From: Paraspadella gotoi
Taxonomy: Eukaryota; Chaetognatha
Direction of reading: 5' to 3'
DNA length: 64,000 nucleotides
Assembly (NCBI GenBank): GCA_051294375.1
Contig: CM119268.1
Span: 18,804,615-18,868,614, forward strand
This document shows, one piece after another, positions 1-12,093 of the stretch (the stretch's first letter is position 1; each line of letters begins with the position of its first letter). The notes under the pieces are model-generated. The model saw nothing but the letters and a program-made list of their open reading frames with translations, was not told the DNA's origin and searched no databases. The translations under genes were made by a program, and so were the position numbers.

Positions 1-734
1 AGGTGGAAAACTGCTTTTTTTTCCTTTCGTTATGAGTCATTAGCGAGATTACGTTTTTGTGATGCAATGTTAGTGATGTCCTTTTTTATTATCGTCAATT
101 CTGTAAGTCAAATCGTCGTTATGACAATCATAATTACCTCTATAATTAATATAAAGTTATAAAAATAACATTATCATTAACATTATCGTCATCATTACAT
201 TAACGTCGTGATAAACTTTGATTATCATCGTCATCGTCATCACTCTCATTATCATCAACAACTCTCAACATTATCATCGTCAAAATGAACATCAGCACCC
301 GCATTATCATCATCAATTGGATTAGACCATCATCATCAGCACCAACCTCACCATTATCCACTAAGGCGTAGTGAAAGTTACGTACGAAAATTCTAAAGGT
401 CAATATGAACAACATACCATCAGTGAACATTAATTTGTAAAAAAAAATAATTTATTGTTTTTTAATTTTCGCAGTAGGCTATATTTATATATAGTAGTAC
501 TATCCTTATAAAATCGAAAAATTTCAAAATAGGCTTTTCTTAATTTGATTGCAGATTTGAATTCCTCGTCAAAAGTTGATAAAAGAAAATATAAATTATT
601 TTTAAAAATTCTTTATTAAGTGGGTTAAAAATTACAAAAACTATATTTAATATATAAAAAGAGTAATTTTCAGCTTAAAATATATTTTTCTAATTTTTTG
701 ACCCACTTAATGAAGGATTTTTTTAAAAAGGAGG

Positions 735-1000
735 GTAGCCTGTGATACCCGGGGCGCGGGGTATCTCACTAACTGGCGTAGGGGCTGCGGACCCTCAGTG
801 ACCGCCTCCTGTCACTGGCATGTTTATACCGGCACCGTCACATTTAAGCCAGAACGGGATTACCCAGGATTGAACCCGGGACGCACGATGGAATGAAGAT
901 GATTTTAGCCTGCTCAGCCATTGAGACAAGGCGGAGGACGGACAGCAGTGAGGCACTTTAAGTCTTGCGTGCCACAATATTCTTTTTATCAACTTTTTAT
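735..1000 (-). repeat. tRNA-derived SINE-like element
   Basis: On the minus strand there is a perfect match to the RNA polymerase III A box (TGGCTGAGCAGG, complement of 909-920). A B box follows (GGGTTCAATCC, complement of 867-877), at tRNA-like spacing. The tRNA-like head is followed by about 130 bases of GC-rich body down to position ~735, unlike the AT-rich surroundings. The stretch before it (1-735) is AT-rich and I see no gene in it. The boundaries are approximate and no target-site duplication was identified. Confidence 0.5.
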
Positions 1001-1228
1001 GACGGATCCAAATCTGCAAAAAACTCTTAGAAAAAACTGTTTTGAAATTTTAACATTTATTGGATTAGTACTAGTATAAATATGGCCTACTGCGTAAATT
1101 GTAAAATTTATTATAAATTTTTTTTATACATTAGTATAATGTTGTTCGTTCCTCACTTTTAGAATTTTAATTAAAGTTAAATTTAGAAATTTTACTACGC
1201 CTTATTATCCACCCCACCCCACCTCAAG

Positions 1229-1372
1229 GTCTTCATCTCCGTCCTCCTTGCCTGCGCCGTCCTCATCGTGCTGCTCGGCATCTGCGGCTGCTGCGGGGTC
1301 GGCGCTGAATCATTTTGCCTCATAAAAACCTACATCCTCTTCATGATGCTCATCGTTTTGGCCGAAATCACG
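1229..1372 (+). CDS. Tetraspanin exon: TM2, small loop and TM3
   Basis: The exon is 48 codons, phase 0 at both ends, after acceptor CTCAAG and before donor GTGAGC. It encodes a hydrophobic TM2 (VFISVLLACAVLIVLLG), then the tetraspanin intracellular-loop signature GICGCCGVGAESFCL, then TM3 ending LIVLAEIT. The GCCG-x-x-E-S pattern between two membrane helices is diagnostic of the tetraspanin family, four-pass membrane proteins that organise partner proteins in membrane microdomains. The exon for the N-terminus and TM1 was not found in 1-1228 and probably lies upstream of the window. The 1373-2428 intron holds the CT microsatellite at 2275-2394 and otherwise nothing recognisable. Confidence 0.9.
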
Positions 1373-2270
1373 GTGAGCGTGAATTATGAGGGGCTCGCAG
1401 GGCTCAGGACTGTTCGGGTGTGGGGTCGGGGTGTTTCGGGTCTCGGGACCGCGAGGAGAGTGACTTTTGAGTTCTCGGCACTGCAGGAGGGTTGATTAGA
1501 GGTCTCTGGTCTGCGGGGGATGTGTTATAGAGCTGGAGACTGCAGACTAGTGTGTTATGGGGCTTGGCATTTTATGGAGATTTTTAATGGGTCACGCTAC
1601 TGCGGGGGGAACCGAGTAAAGGTGCTCGAGATTAGCGGGTGGTAAGTTGTGGGTCTCTGGAATATGCGGGTGAGTTTTACGGTGAAGGACTGCGGATTAA
1701 GTTATCTGTGTATTGACTTTTGAGAATAATGTAGCGGTAGTATTTCATACCCCGCTACTCGTCCGAGAATCAGCAGCACCTATGGCGCCGCAGGTAGCAC
1801 GAGCTCCTCCCAACCCAAAGGACTCGTGTTCGTGCCCTGCTGATTCTCACAAGTTAAAGCGGGACGGGGCGTCTCACTTACCTATGTTAACAGACTACAG
1901 CCCGATACGAAGTTCGGGACCTTGTGTGCAACGGACGGTGAACTGCTCGAGGCATCGTCTTCCGCAATAATTTGTTTTAAGTGAGCAACATAAAATGACG
2001 CGATCGGAGTCATTTCATGTCATTGTTCCTTTTGTTTTTTAACAATATTATATTACCGATAAAAATCATGCTATATTTTTTAACAAAAAGATCACATCAC
2101 TACTTGATCTATTTTCTCTAACTCATTATTTTTCGTGTTTTCCTTCTCCAACTGCCTCTTTAACTCTCTCCTTCTTTAAAGTTTCAGTCAACTCGCAATC
2201 ATTCATTTGCGATTCTCTGCTCTCATTCAAAACCTCCCGTCTTTCCCAGTCGGCCGAACAAAAGAATGCA

Positions 2271-2397
<127 letters not shown>

Positions 2398-2428
2398 GTC
2401 CGGCTCATTTGTCTCCATTGGTTCCCAG

Positions 2429-2530
2429 GCAATGATTTACATGGTGGTGGCAAAAGGGAACGTCTCGTCCATGTTGTCTACCATCTGGTGGCAACTCGAC
2501 AAGTGGAGCCGGGGCGTGGTGCATCACTGG
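2429..2530 (+). CDS. Tetraspanin exon: first half of large extracellular loop
   Basis: The exon is 34 codons, phase 0 at both ends, between acceptor TTCCCAG and donor GTGAGTAC. It encodes AMIYMVVAKGNVSS followed by a charged/aromatic helix-like segment (IWWQLDKWSRGVVHHW). In tetraspanins the start of the large extracellular loop, between TM3 and the CCG motif, is of this size and has no cysteine. It joins in phase to the TM3 exon before it and the CCG exon after it. The 2531-3428 intron contains an ACA/ACG-rich stretch (3046-3125) and a pyrimidine-rich stretch. Confidence 0.85.
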
Positions 2531-3174
2531 GTGAGTACGGGACGAGGTGTCATTGGACGAGGGGCGTGGGTCTAGGGATGAGGTACCATTGAGCGGCGAT
2601 GATTGGGTCGGCCTTGGAAGTTTGGATGTGAATAAAAGTTGAGTTCTTTGTGAAGGCGATGGGAGGATCACTGACAGAGGCGGACTTTTAGAGCTGATTA
2701 TTTTGATTCATAGAATTCGGATAGAAAAGATTTCGAGAATTTCAGATCTCTGACTTTCCTTGCTCTTTCCGGTTCGGTTCACCTTTTCTCCGAGAATTTT
2801 ATCTTTTTTCGGAGTTCACTAGATGAAAAATTGGATTTTTATTTTTAAATTATACCTACTTATAAATATTTGTTTTAAGTAAAGTAAAAATGTGACGAAA
2901 ATAAGCATTTAACGGTTAGAAAAAACTATTCTTTAAATTATCTAGAAATTGGGAAGTCGTTCTAGTTCAGGCAAGTAGTAATGCTAATAAAGACGCGGAG
3001 TTTAAATTCATTCGCAAACGAAAAAAAAGGCAATTATTGACGTTGAAAACAAGGACAACAACAACAACAGAAATAACAACAACAACGGAAAGAACAACAA
3101 CAACAACAGCAAGAACGACAACAATCGAGAGCAAAACCCCTTCATCAATCAAAATCATTTCGAGATTTCGATTC

Positions 3175-3428
3175 CAACTCATTTCTTCTTTTATCTTTTT
3201 CTCTTTCACTCCTCCCCTTCCCACTCTCTTTCTCTTCTCACTTTTTCCTTACTCCCTCTATCTTCTCCCTCCTTATTGTCCCTCTCCCTTTCTCCCCCTC
3301 TCTCTCCGCCCTTCTCCATTCTTTTTTTTCTCTCTCTCTCCATCCTTCTTCCCCTCTCCCTCCCTTTCTCCACCCTTCTCCCTCCCACTCCCTCTCTTTC
3401 CATCTTCCTTCCCCCTTCCTCCCTCCAG
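3175..3428. repeat. Pyrimidine-rich low-complexity tract before an acceptor
   Basis: About 250 bases are almost entirely C and T with irregular CCCT/CTCT motifs, ending in the acceptor CCCTCCAG. Open frames through it encode only poly Ser/Leu/Pro/Phe and are artefacts of composition. It functions, if at all, as an extended polypyrimidine tract. Confidence 0.7.
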
Positions 3429-3611
3429 TTCCACTGCTGCGGCTTTCAGGATCAGTTCAACTACACCGTCAGCGCCGAAGCCAACTTCAACGACTGCATG
3501 ACAGCGGCGCCGCCGCCGACGCTGCCGGACTGCCTCGACGAGTTCAAGGAATGGGGCGTGGCCAACGTCCATGTCTGGGTCGCCATCTTTTGCGCCATCA
3601 TCTTTTGTCAG
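3429..3611 (+). CDS. Tetraspanin exon: CCG motif, rest of EC2 and start of TM4
   Basis: The exon is 61 codons, phase 0 at both ends. It opens FHCCGFQDQFNYTV, the tetraspanin CCG hallmark of the large extracellular loop. Two further cysteines follow (FNDCM and LPDCLDEF), giving the basic four-cysteine loop with two predicted disulphides. The exon then runs through EWGVANVHV into the first part of TM4 (WVAIFCAIIFCQ). NYT in the opening is a potential N-glycosylation site. The donor is CAG|GTGGAA, weaker than the others in the gene, but the next exon continues the helix in phase. Confidence 0.9.
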
Positions 3612-3880
3612 GTGGAAAGGGGGTTTCGGTTTAGTGATGGTGGTTTGGTGGTGGAGACGGTGGGAGGGAGTATGATAGTAGTTTTAGATGAGGTAAGTAG
3701 ACAAAGTGAACTTGTGATTTGCGAATTCAAATCATCAGATTATTATTACACATTCTTATTAACTTTAAATAACTTAAACCGACTTTGAACAAATAAATTT
3801 TTTTCTATATTTTTATCAATGACATAACTTAAACTATAGATACAAAGTTACAACGACTAAAAACCAACTCTTATCCACAG

Positions 3881-4137
3881 GGCGTTGCTATTTTCTCTTC
3901 TTGCGTCGTTTACTCCTCGGCCTTCCAAAAGATGCGACGGGTAGCGCGCTCCGGCGGAGGAAAGGATAAAACTCTCAAGAAACAAAAGAGCAGCGTACAA
4001 AAGTATTCTCCCTCCAAATCCGACTCGACGTCGGGCGGAGGGTCGGGCACAGGGACGGGGTCCTCGTCCGACTCGAAGCGGACAAAGGACTCGAGGGGCA
4101 AACGAAAAGTCGGACCCAGCGGACATGGGGACAAAAG
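3881..4137 (+). CDS. Tetraspanin exon: end of TM4 and Ser/Gly/Lys-rich tail
   Basis: The exon starts after acceptor TTATCCACAG and ends before donor GTAAGG, phase 0 to phase 2. It completes TM4 (GVAIFSSCVVYSSAF) and continues with a basic QKMRRVARSGGGKDK segment typical of a membrane-proximal cytoplasmic stop. A Ser/Gly/Thr/Lys-rich tail follows (…SKSDSTSGGGSGTGTG…). A methionine at 3932 opens a separate-looking frame, but it is internal to this exon. Tails of typical tetraspanins are much shorter, so this one is unusual. Confidence 0.85.
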
Positions 4138-4561
4138 GTAAGGTTGGAGGCAACCATTGTTGTTGTTGTTGTTTTTGTTTTTCTTGAAGACGTCGACAGC
4201 CGATAAAGTGAGTCGTGAATGAGAATTAATTAGAGTTCAACAAATTAATAACTAACAATAAAAAAAATGTATTCTCTTTAAGTTATATTTTAAGAACGAG
4301 ATGCAAGGCATCCATAAGGACGACTTGAAAAACATTAAACTAAAATTATTATTATAATTAGCAAAACTGCTGTTATTATGGCATCAATTATCGGGAGTAA
4401 GTATTTTCAAAATTCGAATACAGATCATCTATCCACTGGTGAGAGACGTAAATCCTAAAAAACTAAAGAAAATCACACTGGTCACAAGTCGAGAATTCCT
4501 TGTCGTTAATCTTTTTTTTCTCCACGAATATAAATGTCCTTTTTCTTGTTTATTATCAATC

Positions 4562-4567
<6 letters not shown>

Positions 4568-4616
<49 letters not shown>
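4568..4616. repeat. CT microsatellite
   Basis: A pure CT run of about 48 bases inside the tetraspanin intron 4138-5080. The rest of that intron is AT-rich and I see nothing else in it. Confidence 0.9.
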
Positions 4617-4620
<4 letters not shown>

Positions 4621-5080
4621 GATTGAGTATGAGTCGGTTTTAAAATTTTTTATCCTCGGATTTCTTGGATTAGACTGGGCCTGGGAAAAAACTTAAGCCG
4701 CTGAAAAAACGATGATTTTTTTATTTTTATTTTAAATATTAAAAAAACATTTTATTCAAGGAAAAAAGGATGATCCTTAAAACATAAAACATAAAACAAA
4801 AGGTTAAATTTGTCAATAAAAAAAAATAGTTAAAAGTTTTCTCGATGCAAAGTTCGGCAGATATTTAAATAAATTTCCTTTAAACGCCTTTTGTTTTATA
4901 TAATTTATCAAAATAGTTAGTAAAATGAATGTGTTATGTATTATATGGCAAAGTTAAATAATAATTTAAATCAGAGTCAACCAAAAATAAAAATCTTCAA
5001 ACCACCATTCAAATATTAGTTTAAATTAAATTTTCAATCCCAAAGAGTAAAAGATAAAATATTGATCACGAAATTTGCAG

Positions 5081-5182
5081 GCGCAAAGACGGGAAAGGCT
5101 CGTCCACTGTCTCCACTTCGAGCGAAACGCGAGAGTCGTTCGTGAGACCGCACGCATCGAAGGAGCAAAACGGAATAGCGGG
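5081..5182 (+). CDS. Tetraspanin exon: cytoplasmic tail
   Basis: The acceptor AAATTTGCAG precedes a G that completes the AG left by the previous exon (an Arg codon). The frame then reads RKDGKGSSTVSTSSETRESF and VRPHASKEQNGIAG, stopping at donor GTGAGTAA with two bases of the next codon. Hydrophilic, Ser/Thr-rich and probably disordered; no domain recognised. The matching phases on both sides and the good splice sites are the evidence that it belongs to the tetraspanin gene. Confidence 0.75.
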
Positions 5183-5891
5183 GTGAGTAAGAGCGAGAGG
5201 GTGAGATAGAGAGCGAGACCAAGTCAAAACTCAAATAAAGATTCTAAACCAAAATTGTTTGATCTGTAGTTTTGGAGATTAGTAAAAAGTTTCGAAGGTA
5301 TTAAAAGAAACATTGCTTCAAATGCCTTTATTTTATTATAATTTATCAAAATAAATATGAAGTTATTGTTTTAGAGGCAGACATTAGAAAACGAGATCCC
5401 AGTTAATTATCAAGGTTTGGATATTGAATTATTGTGTAACAGCGACTCACATATAGAAACCCTCTTTTCGTTCTTAAAGCCGCAGTTCCAAGAGAACCTT
5501 GGAGCCAGTTAAGGAAAGTGAGAGAGAGAAGGAGACAGAGAAGAAGACAAAAAAGTGAAGCCTGAGGTTTTGTCACCAGGTGGAGTATGACTAAAAGATA
5601 TTTAAACTTCGCATCTCGAGGCCGAAGCAGACTCTCCACTTTTAGCACTCTGCACTGGAAAGTTATGAGATCAATCATGAACACATTTAACTAAAATTAC
5701 ACATACGAAAAGATGAATTACCATGTTTGTAACTTACATTGTTACAGCGTAACAAGTTAAACTGTAAAGATGCATGAAAATATAAAAGTTTCAAATATGT
5801 GTTACAATGTATTTGATCATACGAAGTGTAGTGCTCTTTAAATACAACTTTTTCCCTTAACAGTTAACTCTTTTAAATATTTCGTTTCCAG

Positions 5892-6024
5892 TCGTTCACG
5901 TGACCACCACGGACATCTTCCCCCTCCACTCCCCCCCGATCGCCCCCCAACCCCACCCCTCGCCCTCTCCCCCCGCCACGCCCACCAATCTTCCTCAATC
6001 ACGGAGGCGTGCACGGTCACCTGA
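5892..6024 (+). CDS. Tetraspanin last exon, Pro/His-rich end (frame uncertain)
   Basis: The acceptor TTTCCAG gives a T that completes the GG left by the previous exon. The resulting frame reads RSRDHHGHLPPPLPPDRPP and stops at TGA 6022-6024. A second frame in the same stretch ends in a more protein-like sequence (HGGVHGHLNGGYYEQGFW, stop at 6054-6056). A one-base error in the C homopolymers between 5930 and 5980 would connect the two. I therefore cannot decide which C-terminus is right. Confidence 0.6.
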
Positions 6025-7740
6025 ACGGAGGCTACTACGAACAGGGTTTCTGGTGAAAACTACGATCAGGGTTACTGGTGAAATACAAAGGATTTCGTCT
6101 CGGTTTTGCGTTCGATAAGGGATTTTCTTTTTTTTTTATTCTCAAGAGTTTTATAATAATAATGTATAAATTCTTGTATGGCACTCTTGCACTTTCGGCC
6201 AATGCAATGATTTAGAAATGCCTGTTCAATATTCATATTTTTATTTTTAATTTGTCAAACAATTTATCAAATACAATCCAATTTAAATAATTTTTTTCTT
6301 CCGACCCGAACGCTGGGTTGTGGAACCCAGTTTAAAAACAGAAAAAGGAACGCCCAGTATATATACTTGGTTTAACGAATGAATTTACTTAACATATTGA
6401 ACAATTGTAAGTTCTACGACACTAAGTTATCGTTAAAGTTTTGTTTTAATAATATTTATATTCTTTTTGCATTTATAAAAGCAATGGTCTAAAATTTTGT
6501 AAGCGTTTCAAGCTATATTGCTTCATCTTTTTTACTATTTTTTATCCAGTGAGCTTTTTTGTTGATAGTCAAGGGTTTTGGTCAGACACAGTAATGTCCA
6601 GTAGTGTATGTCGCACATATTACCAAAAGTAACAATCAATTAATTTGGCTCAGAAACAATTTTGAAGGGACAAAATCAGCACGAGACGGTTTCGCCACGT
6701 TATTTTTCATTGTGTCCTACAGAAGGAACATGCACTTCTGAGAAGCCAATAGGTTCGCGAATTTTTTTTTTATCAATATTGTTAAGCACCAAAATGATTT
6801 CTGCTAAACATATAAGTAGTTCACTTCTAAACAGTCTACTGTGATAAGCGTAATTCCATCTAATATATTCTGAACAGGTTCTCAATAACTGATCGGAATA
6901 TTCGTGTAAAATATGTTTTATAAACTTTTTAACGACAAATCTTCATGGTCTTTGTCTTCCATGTCTTTTTTACTTTTATTACTTTTTCTTACTCGCCCCA
7001 TTGAATTGAGTCAATTTTTCAATTGTCCTTGTAACATTTATCGTCCGAAATAAAGAAACTAATTTGTCCTCGTTCGCGTTTAAATTTCCCAAAAATTGTT
7101 GTCCAGGAAGTTTTCATTAAAAAGTTAGTATCGCATATCATGATAAAGACACAAGGCAAAAAACTGTAAGCAGTAAAGTCAATTAGATTAAATTGGATCA
7201 AATCTAGCGACTTAAATAAAAAAGATTAAAAATCTCTTCCTAAAAAGATTCGTACTGAGCATTGAGCTGAGAGCAACGCTTAACCTTCTTCCTGCTTCTA
7301 GACAAATTCTTGGAATTCCGTTTTCCAAACTGGAAATTTATGAATGCTACGACATGGCAGGATATTTAGGGGCACGCGTGCATCGCATCGTCAAAGGCCG
7401 CCACCGCCGTCGAAAAGAGAAAGATTTTACATCATTTTTGATAAACAAGTAATGTAACTATAAATGAGTCTACTGAAATCTATTTCTCTGTATTTATTTA
7501 GCAAGTTATACTTTTGTCTATAGTCACTTTTCCATTCAGATAAAAAGGATGATGACAAAATTAATCAAATTTGAAAAGGTCTTGCATTTTCAAAGTTGTT
7601 AGTAAAAAGTTCTCTCGCTCTTGAAAAGCCTCAAAGCCAAAGGTGTGGGACGATAACTTCATTCATTCACAAATTTCGCTAAAATTAGAAAAAAACACAA
7701 GTTTGAGCAAACAATTTCGGATCTGCCCACGATGATTAGC

Positions 7741-7980
7741 GTTGATTGATTGATTGATTGATTAATTGATAGATTGATTGATTGATTGATTGATTGATTA
7801 AATAATAAATTGTTAAATAAATTGATTGATTGAATAAAAAATTAATAGATAAATAAATTGATTGATTGAATAATTTATTTATTGATTAATTGACCGATTA
7901 ATTAACTATTGAATAATTAATTCACTAATTAATGAATTAACTGATTAATTATTTGATTAATTATTTGATTAATTAATACA
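7741..7980. repeat. (TTGA)n tetranucleotide repeat, degenerating
   Basis: It begins as near-perfect TTGA/GATT tandem units and decays toward 7980 into ATTAATTG-type variants. The gradual loss of purity is typical of an ageing microsatellite. Confidence 0.85.
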
Positions 7981-8049
7981 TCTCTTATTTACATTTAATA
8001 TAAAAAGAAAAAGAAGCATAATCAATGAGTGAAACAGGGTTTTTTTTTC

Positions 8050-8350
8050 AATTAAACTTTTTTCCACTCTGAAGATTCCATCGAAACTTGATTTCAAGCT
8101 TAATCTCACTTTTTTCTACCAAAATACAAAATTTCAAGTCATTCGCCCCATCTACTTTTGAGTAATTTGCTTTCAAATAGTGAAATAAATTTTTTTTTTT
8201 TTTTTTCATTTTCCATTTCACTTGCACGATTCTATCAAAACCTACCCACACACAAAATTTCATTCCAATCCATCCATCCAATCACGAATAATTTGGGTTT
8301 TTTTCTATGGTGGGCAGACGGACGGACAGACAGACGGACGGACGGACATA
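8050..8350 (-). repeat. Dispersed repeat with 'tcgtgcaagt' motif and GGAC tail
   Basis: On the minus strand the motifs TTTTGTGTGTGGGTAGG and GAATCGTGCAAGTG occur, and a shorter related unit lies at 8070-8110. The same motif pair is present on the plus strand at 26,500-26,740. The block ends in a GACGGACAGAC-type tetranucleotide array at 8318-8346. It is a dispersed repeat of unknown class. Confidence 0.6.
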
Positions 8351-8494
8351 ATTTGTTTTGCATAATTTTTCATAATTCGATGTTCTAACATTATATAAGT
8401 GAATGCCCGACGGACCGACAAAGTAAATTAGAGAATCGGGATCTGCTGAAAAGCAGATCCAACTAAAAACAAAACGGGAACGGACGAGACGAAT

Positions 8495-8497
<3 letters not shown>

Positions 8498-8536
<39 letters not shown>

Positions 8537-8555
8537 ACACACACACACACACACT
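8498..8555. repeat. Compound (CT)n(CA)n microsatellite
   Basis: A CT run followed directly by a CA run. It produces the low-complexity open frames seen on both strands. Confidence 0.9.
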
Positions 8556-9729
8556 CCCTCTTTTTGTGCCTTAGTGTAAGAAAAACGTAAATACTTCATA
8601 AATTTATGCAGTAAATTTAAATTTAAACTATCGTAAAACTGCCGGAAAGAAAATCACCCGATTATTATTAGTAATAATATTTGATAATGAAAGCTGGAGT
8701 AAATTTCGTTTTCAAATAAATACTCATGCATGATTAAGGGAAAAAAAGAGATGAAAAGAAAGAAAGCCTTTGAAATCACTTGAGGTTTTTTTTTTTTCTC
8801 GAATTCTTTTAACCACATCGTTAAACATCCGGACTGCTGCTGTTGTTGTAGTTGTTGTTGTTGTCGTTCAAAAAAAACCGAGACGAACGCAGGGATTTTA
8901 TAACCGAAGACTCAACTGATTTTCTCGACGACGCAATTGATGGAGTTGACGGCGGACTGATGTTTTAGTGTCGTGATGTAGTGGTCATTTTTTCTCGTCG
9001 AAACAAAATATTTCACAAAATTCCGTCACTGCAACAGATCGAACAATGAATCATTAAGTCACAAAAGGTTCGCTGGAGAGTTAAATGATTTATCTACGAA
9101 ATTCAACGAAGCTCAAAATCACTCTTACGAGGCTGACTTCGAATTTAGCGAAAGTTATAAAGTTTTAAACGAAGAATCAAATATAAAAAAGCGAATTAAT
9201 AAAATCAGGAAAAAAACAGCGAAAAATGATTTAGCGGATTCGACGGGGAAAAAAATAACAAGTAATCAAATGGAAATTTATTTCGTCCGATTTGATCTTT
9301 TTTTTTTCTTTGCGCAAAACATTTCATTGACGCAAAAACTCATTAATTATTAAGGGAAAATTTGGGAAGGGTTTTATACCAGGAAGGAGGGGGAATTAAC
9401 AAGTCAATAACCAAGCGTTACAGAGAATTTATTGGTGGTATTTCATAATGGGTTTATTAATGTTAAAAAGGCATGTTAACCGGTCTTTGCGAGAGTCAAT
9501 ACTTTAATTTTTATAGAGCTGAATCAAAGGAAAACAAACAATGACCGACAGCACTTAAATCTAATTAATGTTGAAAAGTGGATCGATTTTTTTTTTATAT
9601 AGCCACAAAAAAAAAAATAAGAAAAAAAATAAGAAAAAAAATTACAAAAAAATATTATCACAGTAAGACCATGAAGAGAGCTCCCTGAAGGATGAAGCTG
9701 TGTAGTGAATTTCGATCCTCTTGTTTTAA

Positions 9730-9733
<4 letters not shown>

Positions 9734-9819
<86 letters not shown>

Positions 9820-9827
9820 AGAGAGAG
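9734..9827. repeat. GA microsatellite
   Basis: A GA run with two GAAG interruptions. Confidence 0.95.
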
Positions 9828-11129
9828 GAAAAAAAATTTAATCTTTAGAATAAAGGCAGACGATTCGTTTATTAAAAACAGGTGATGACGATATTCGCCT
9901 CTCACTGTACTACTCTTTACTTATTAAACTCGTCTTTAAAAAAAGAAAATAAAGAAAGAAAACAAAGTAACAAATGGTAAACAAAAAAAAAGGATGAAAG
10001 ACATCGTCGTCTTTATCGTCGTCGTCTTCATCGTCGTCGTACAACAGCAAAAAACAACAATCGGTCGTCATCCGAAAAAAAATATTCATACAAACAAAAG
10101 GAAAGACGAACAAGCAGTCTTAAGACTTAAACTAAATACGTAAAGTATGTAAACAAAACAAAGGACGAAGTCTCGATTTCTGAATAACCATAACAACCGC
10201 TCATTATCAACATAAACAATGTCATCCTCAAGTTTCTCTCTCTTTCACAAATTTTCGAATTTCAAGAAATATTAACTCGAAAAATTCTTTTTTTTTTGTT
10301 CATTTCTTTACGTCTAGGACATAAATTTTCGATTTTGATATTTTATATTTTTAAAGTACGGAAATCTTAAAAGAATTTGGTTTCTGCTTTGTAGGTTTTT
10401 TTCATTTTCAATTTAACTCTTTTTACGACGAGAAGACGGAAAGTCTTTCCATATATTTTTTATAATATTTTTAAAAAAGAATGAAGAGTTTTGAAAAAAT
10501 ACAGTTTTATACACCGCTAAACCCAACGTGACAGGAACTCTCGTTATATGAACCTCTTATGTTCAATTTTTTTAAACTTCTTTCACCATAGGTATTTATA
10601 GAAGCCCTAATGATAAGCAGTAACAAAATATTATCATCGAATAAACTAGAACTTAGGATGTCATCCCTTTACTGCTAAAAGTCACTCCTACTTTGTGATA
10701 CATCAAAAACAAGGGTTAAGTGACATAAACTACAGGCTGCAGAGAAACTACTAGTGCAGCCAGACCCTGAGTTCCCGTTGAAATGTATGTATGTGCGACT
10801 TTATTTTTAGCTTTTTGATCGCGAGCGGACGCGAATCACAATTCATCAAGAAGACTAAATCTCAAACTAAAAATGTTAAAAAAATACTGAAAGAATTTAA
10901 CGAAATCTAAACTGACAAAAATTGGACTGTGGATAATTTTTCGAATATAAAACGAAAACAAATCTTTAAGAATTTCGACATTTACATCATCGAACAAAAG
11001 CAACATCATTTTAGTACTTCAATTATTCGCTAGAGGCCGTCTATTGGAAATCAACAATGGAGCATCAAGGTGAGAAAGTTATGAAGTTTAACATGTGAAA
11101 CTTTTAATTTTTAGAAATTCGAAAATTTA

Positions 11130-11285
11130 AGAAATATATTTTTTGAAATTGGTACAACCAATATAAAAATTATCCATTCATTTATTAACTAAGCTATCTT
11201 GCCTGTGACTTTGGACAGACTCTGGTGGTTTTAGGCCATCACTCTTACAAGATAATGACATAGCAACTCCCTGCAAGCTTTTAAT
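11130..11285 (+). repeat. Partial copy of the 335-bp dispersed/tandem repeat
   Basis: It contains TTGGTACAACCAATATAAAA, a CTATCTTGCC motif, CTTTGGACAG and CTTACAAGATAATGACATAG in the same order as the tandem array at 53.3-54.5 kb. Only about half a unit is present, spanning the unit junction. Confidence 0.8.
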
Positions 11286-11490
11286 CATGTATTATTATTT
11301 CGTCATCAATTATTTATTTCCAGTCAAAAATACCTTTGACAGACAATCTACAAAACTTATATTGTCAATTTTGTTATACAGTGTAAGGTTGAAACTTAGT
11401 GATTGTAATTTTTTTTTTTTAAGAAGAGAACGACAACGACGACCACTTTACAACGAAAAGACCGACAAAACATCGAAATCTCTGGTAAAC

Positions 11491-11534
11491 AATCTCTCTC
11501 TCTCTATCTCTCTCTCTCTCTCCTCTCTCTCTCA

Positions 11535-11580
<46 letters not shown>
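11491..11580. repeat. CT microsatellite, interrupted
   Basis: CT run with short A and CC interruptions. Confidence 0.9.
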
Positions 11581-11581
<1 letters not shown>

Positions 11582-11974
11582 CGACGCGCTGTTAAAATCA
11601 AGCGATTTGTGATCAACGTTTGTTGCCTTTTGGCCGCCGACTCCCGATCACGCGCATCCTCCCAAAAATATTATCGAGATTTTTATTTTTATAAAAAAAT
11701 TTATAATCAGATTTTTATCTCGACGTTTCTCCACTTAACTTTTTTAACAACTTGATTTTTGCTCGTTTGGTTTTAAAAATTCATTCTTATTGTTTTTTTT
11801 ATTAGGAACAAGTTCAGGATACAACTTATCTTTTTTTTTGTGATGTTGTTATTTTCATATTTAAACTGAAAGAAACCTCGTATTTTTTTTTTCAACATGA
11901 ACTTTTTCGGCAAAGAAACGCAATTTAAAAAAAAAAGCATATTATGCATCTATCGTGAAGGGCGTCTCTTCCAA

Positions 11975-12067
<93 letters not shown>

Positions 12068-12093
12068 TTATTATTATTATTATTATTATTATT
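11975..12093. repeat. (ATT)n microsatellite
   Basis: About 40 ATT units with one interruption near 12,067. It yields a spurious poly-Ile frame. Confidence 0.95.
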
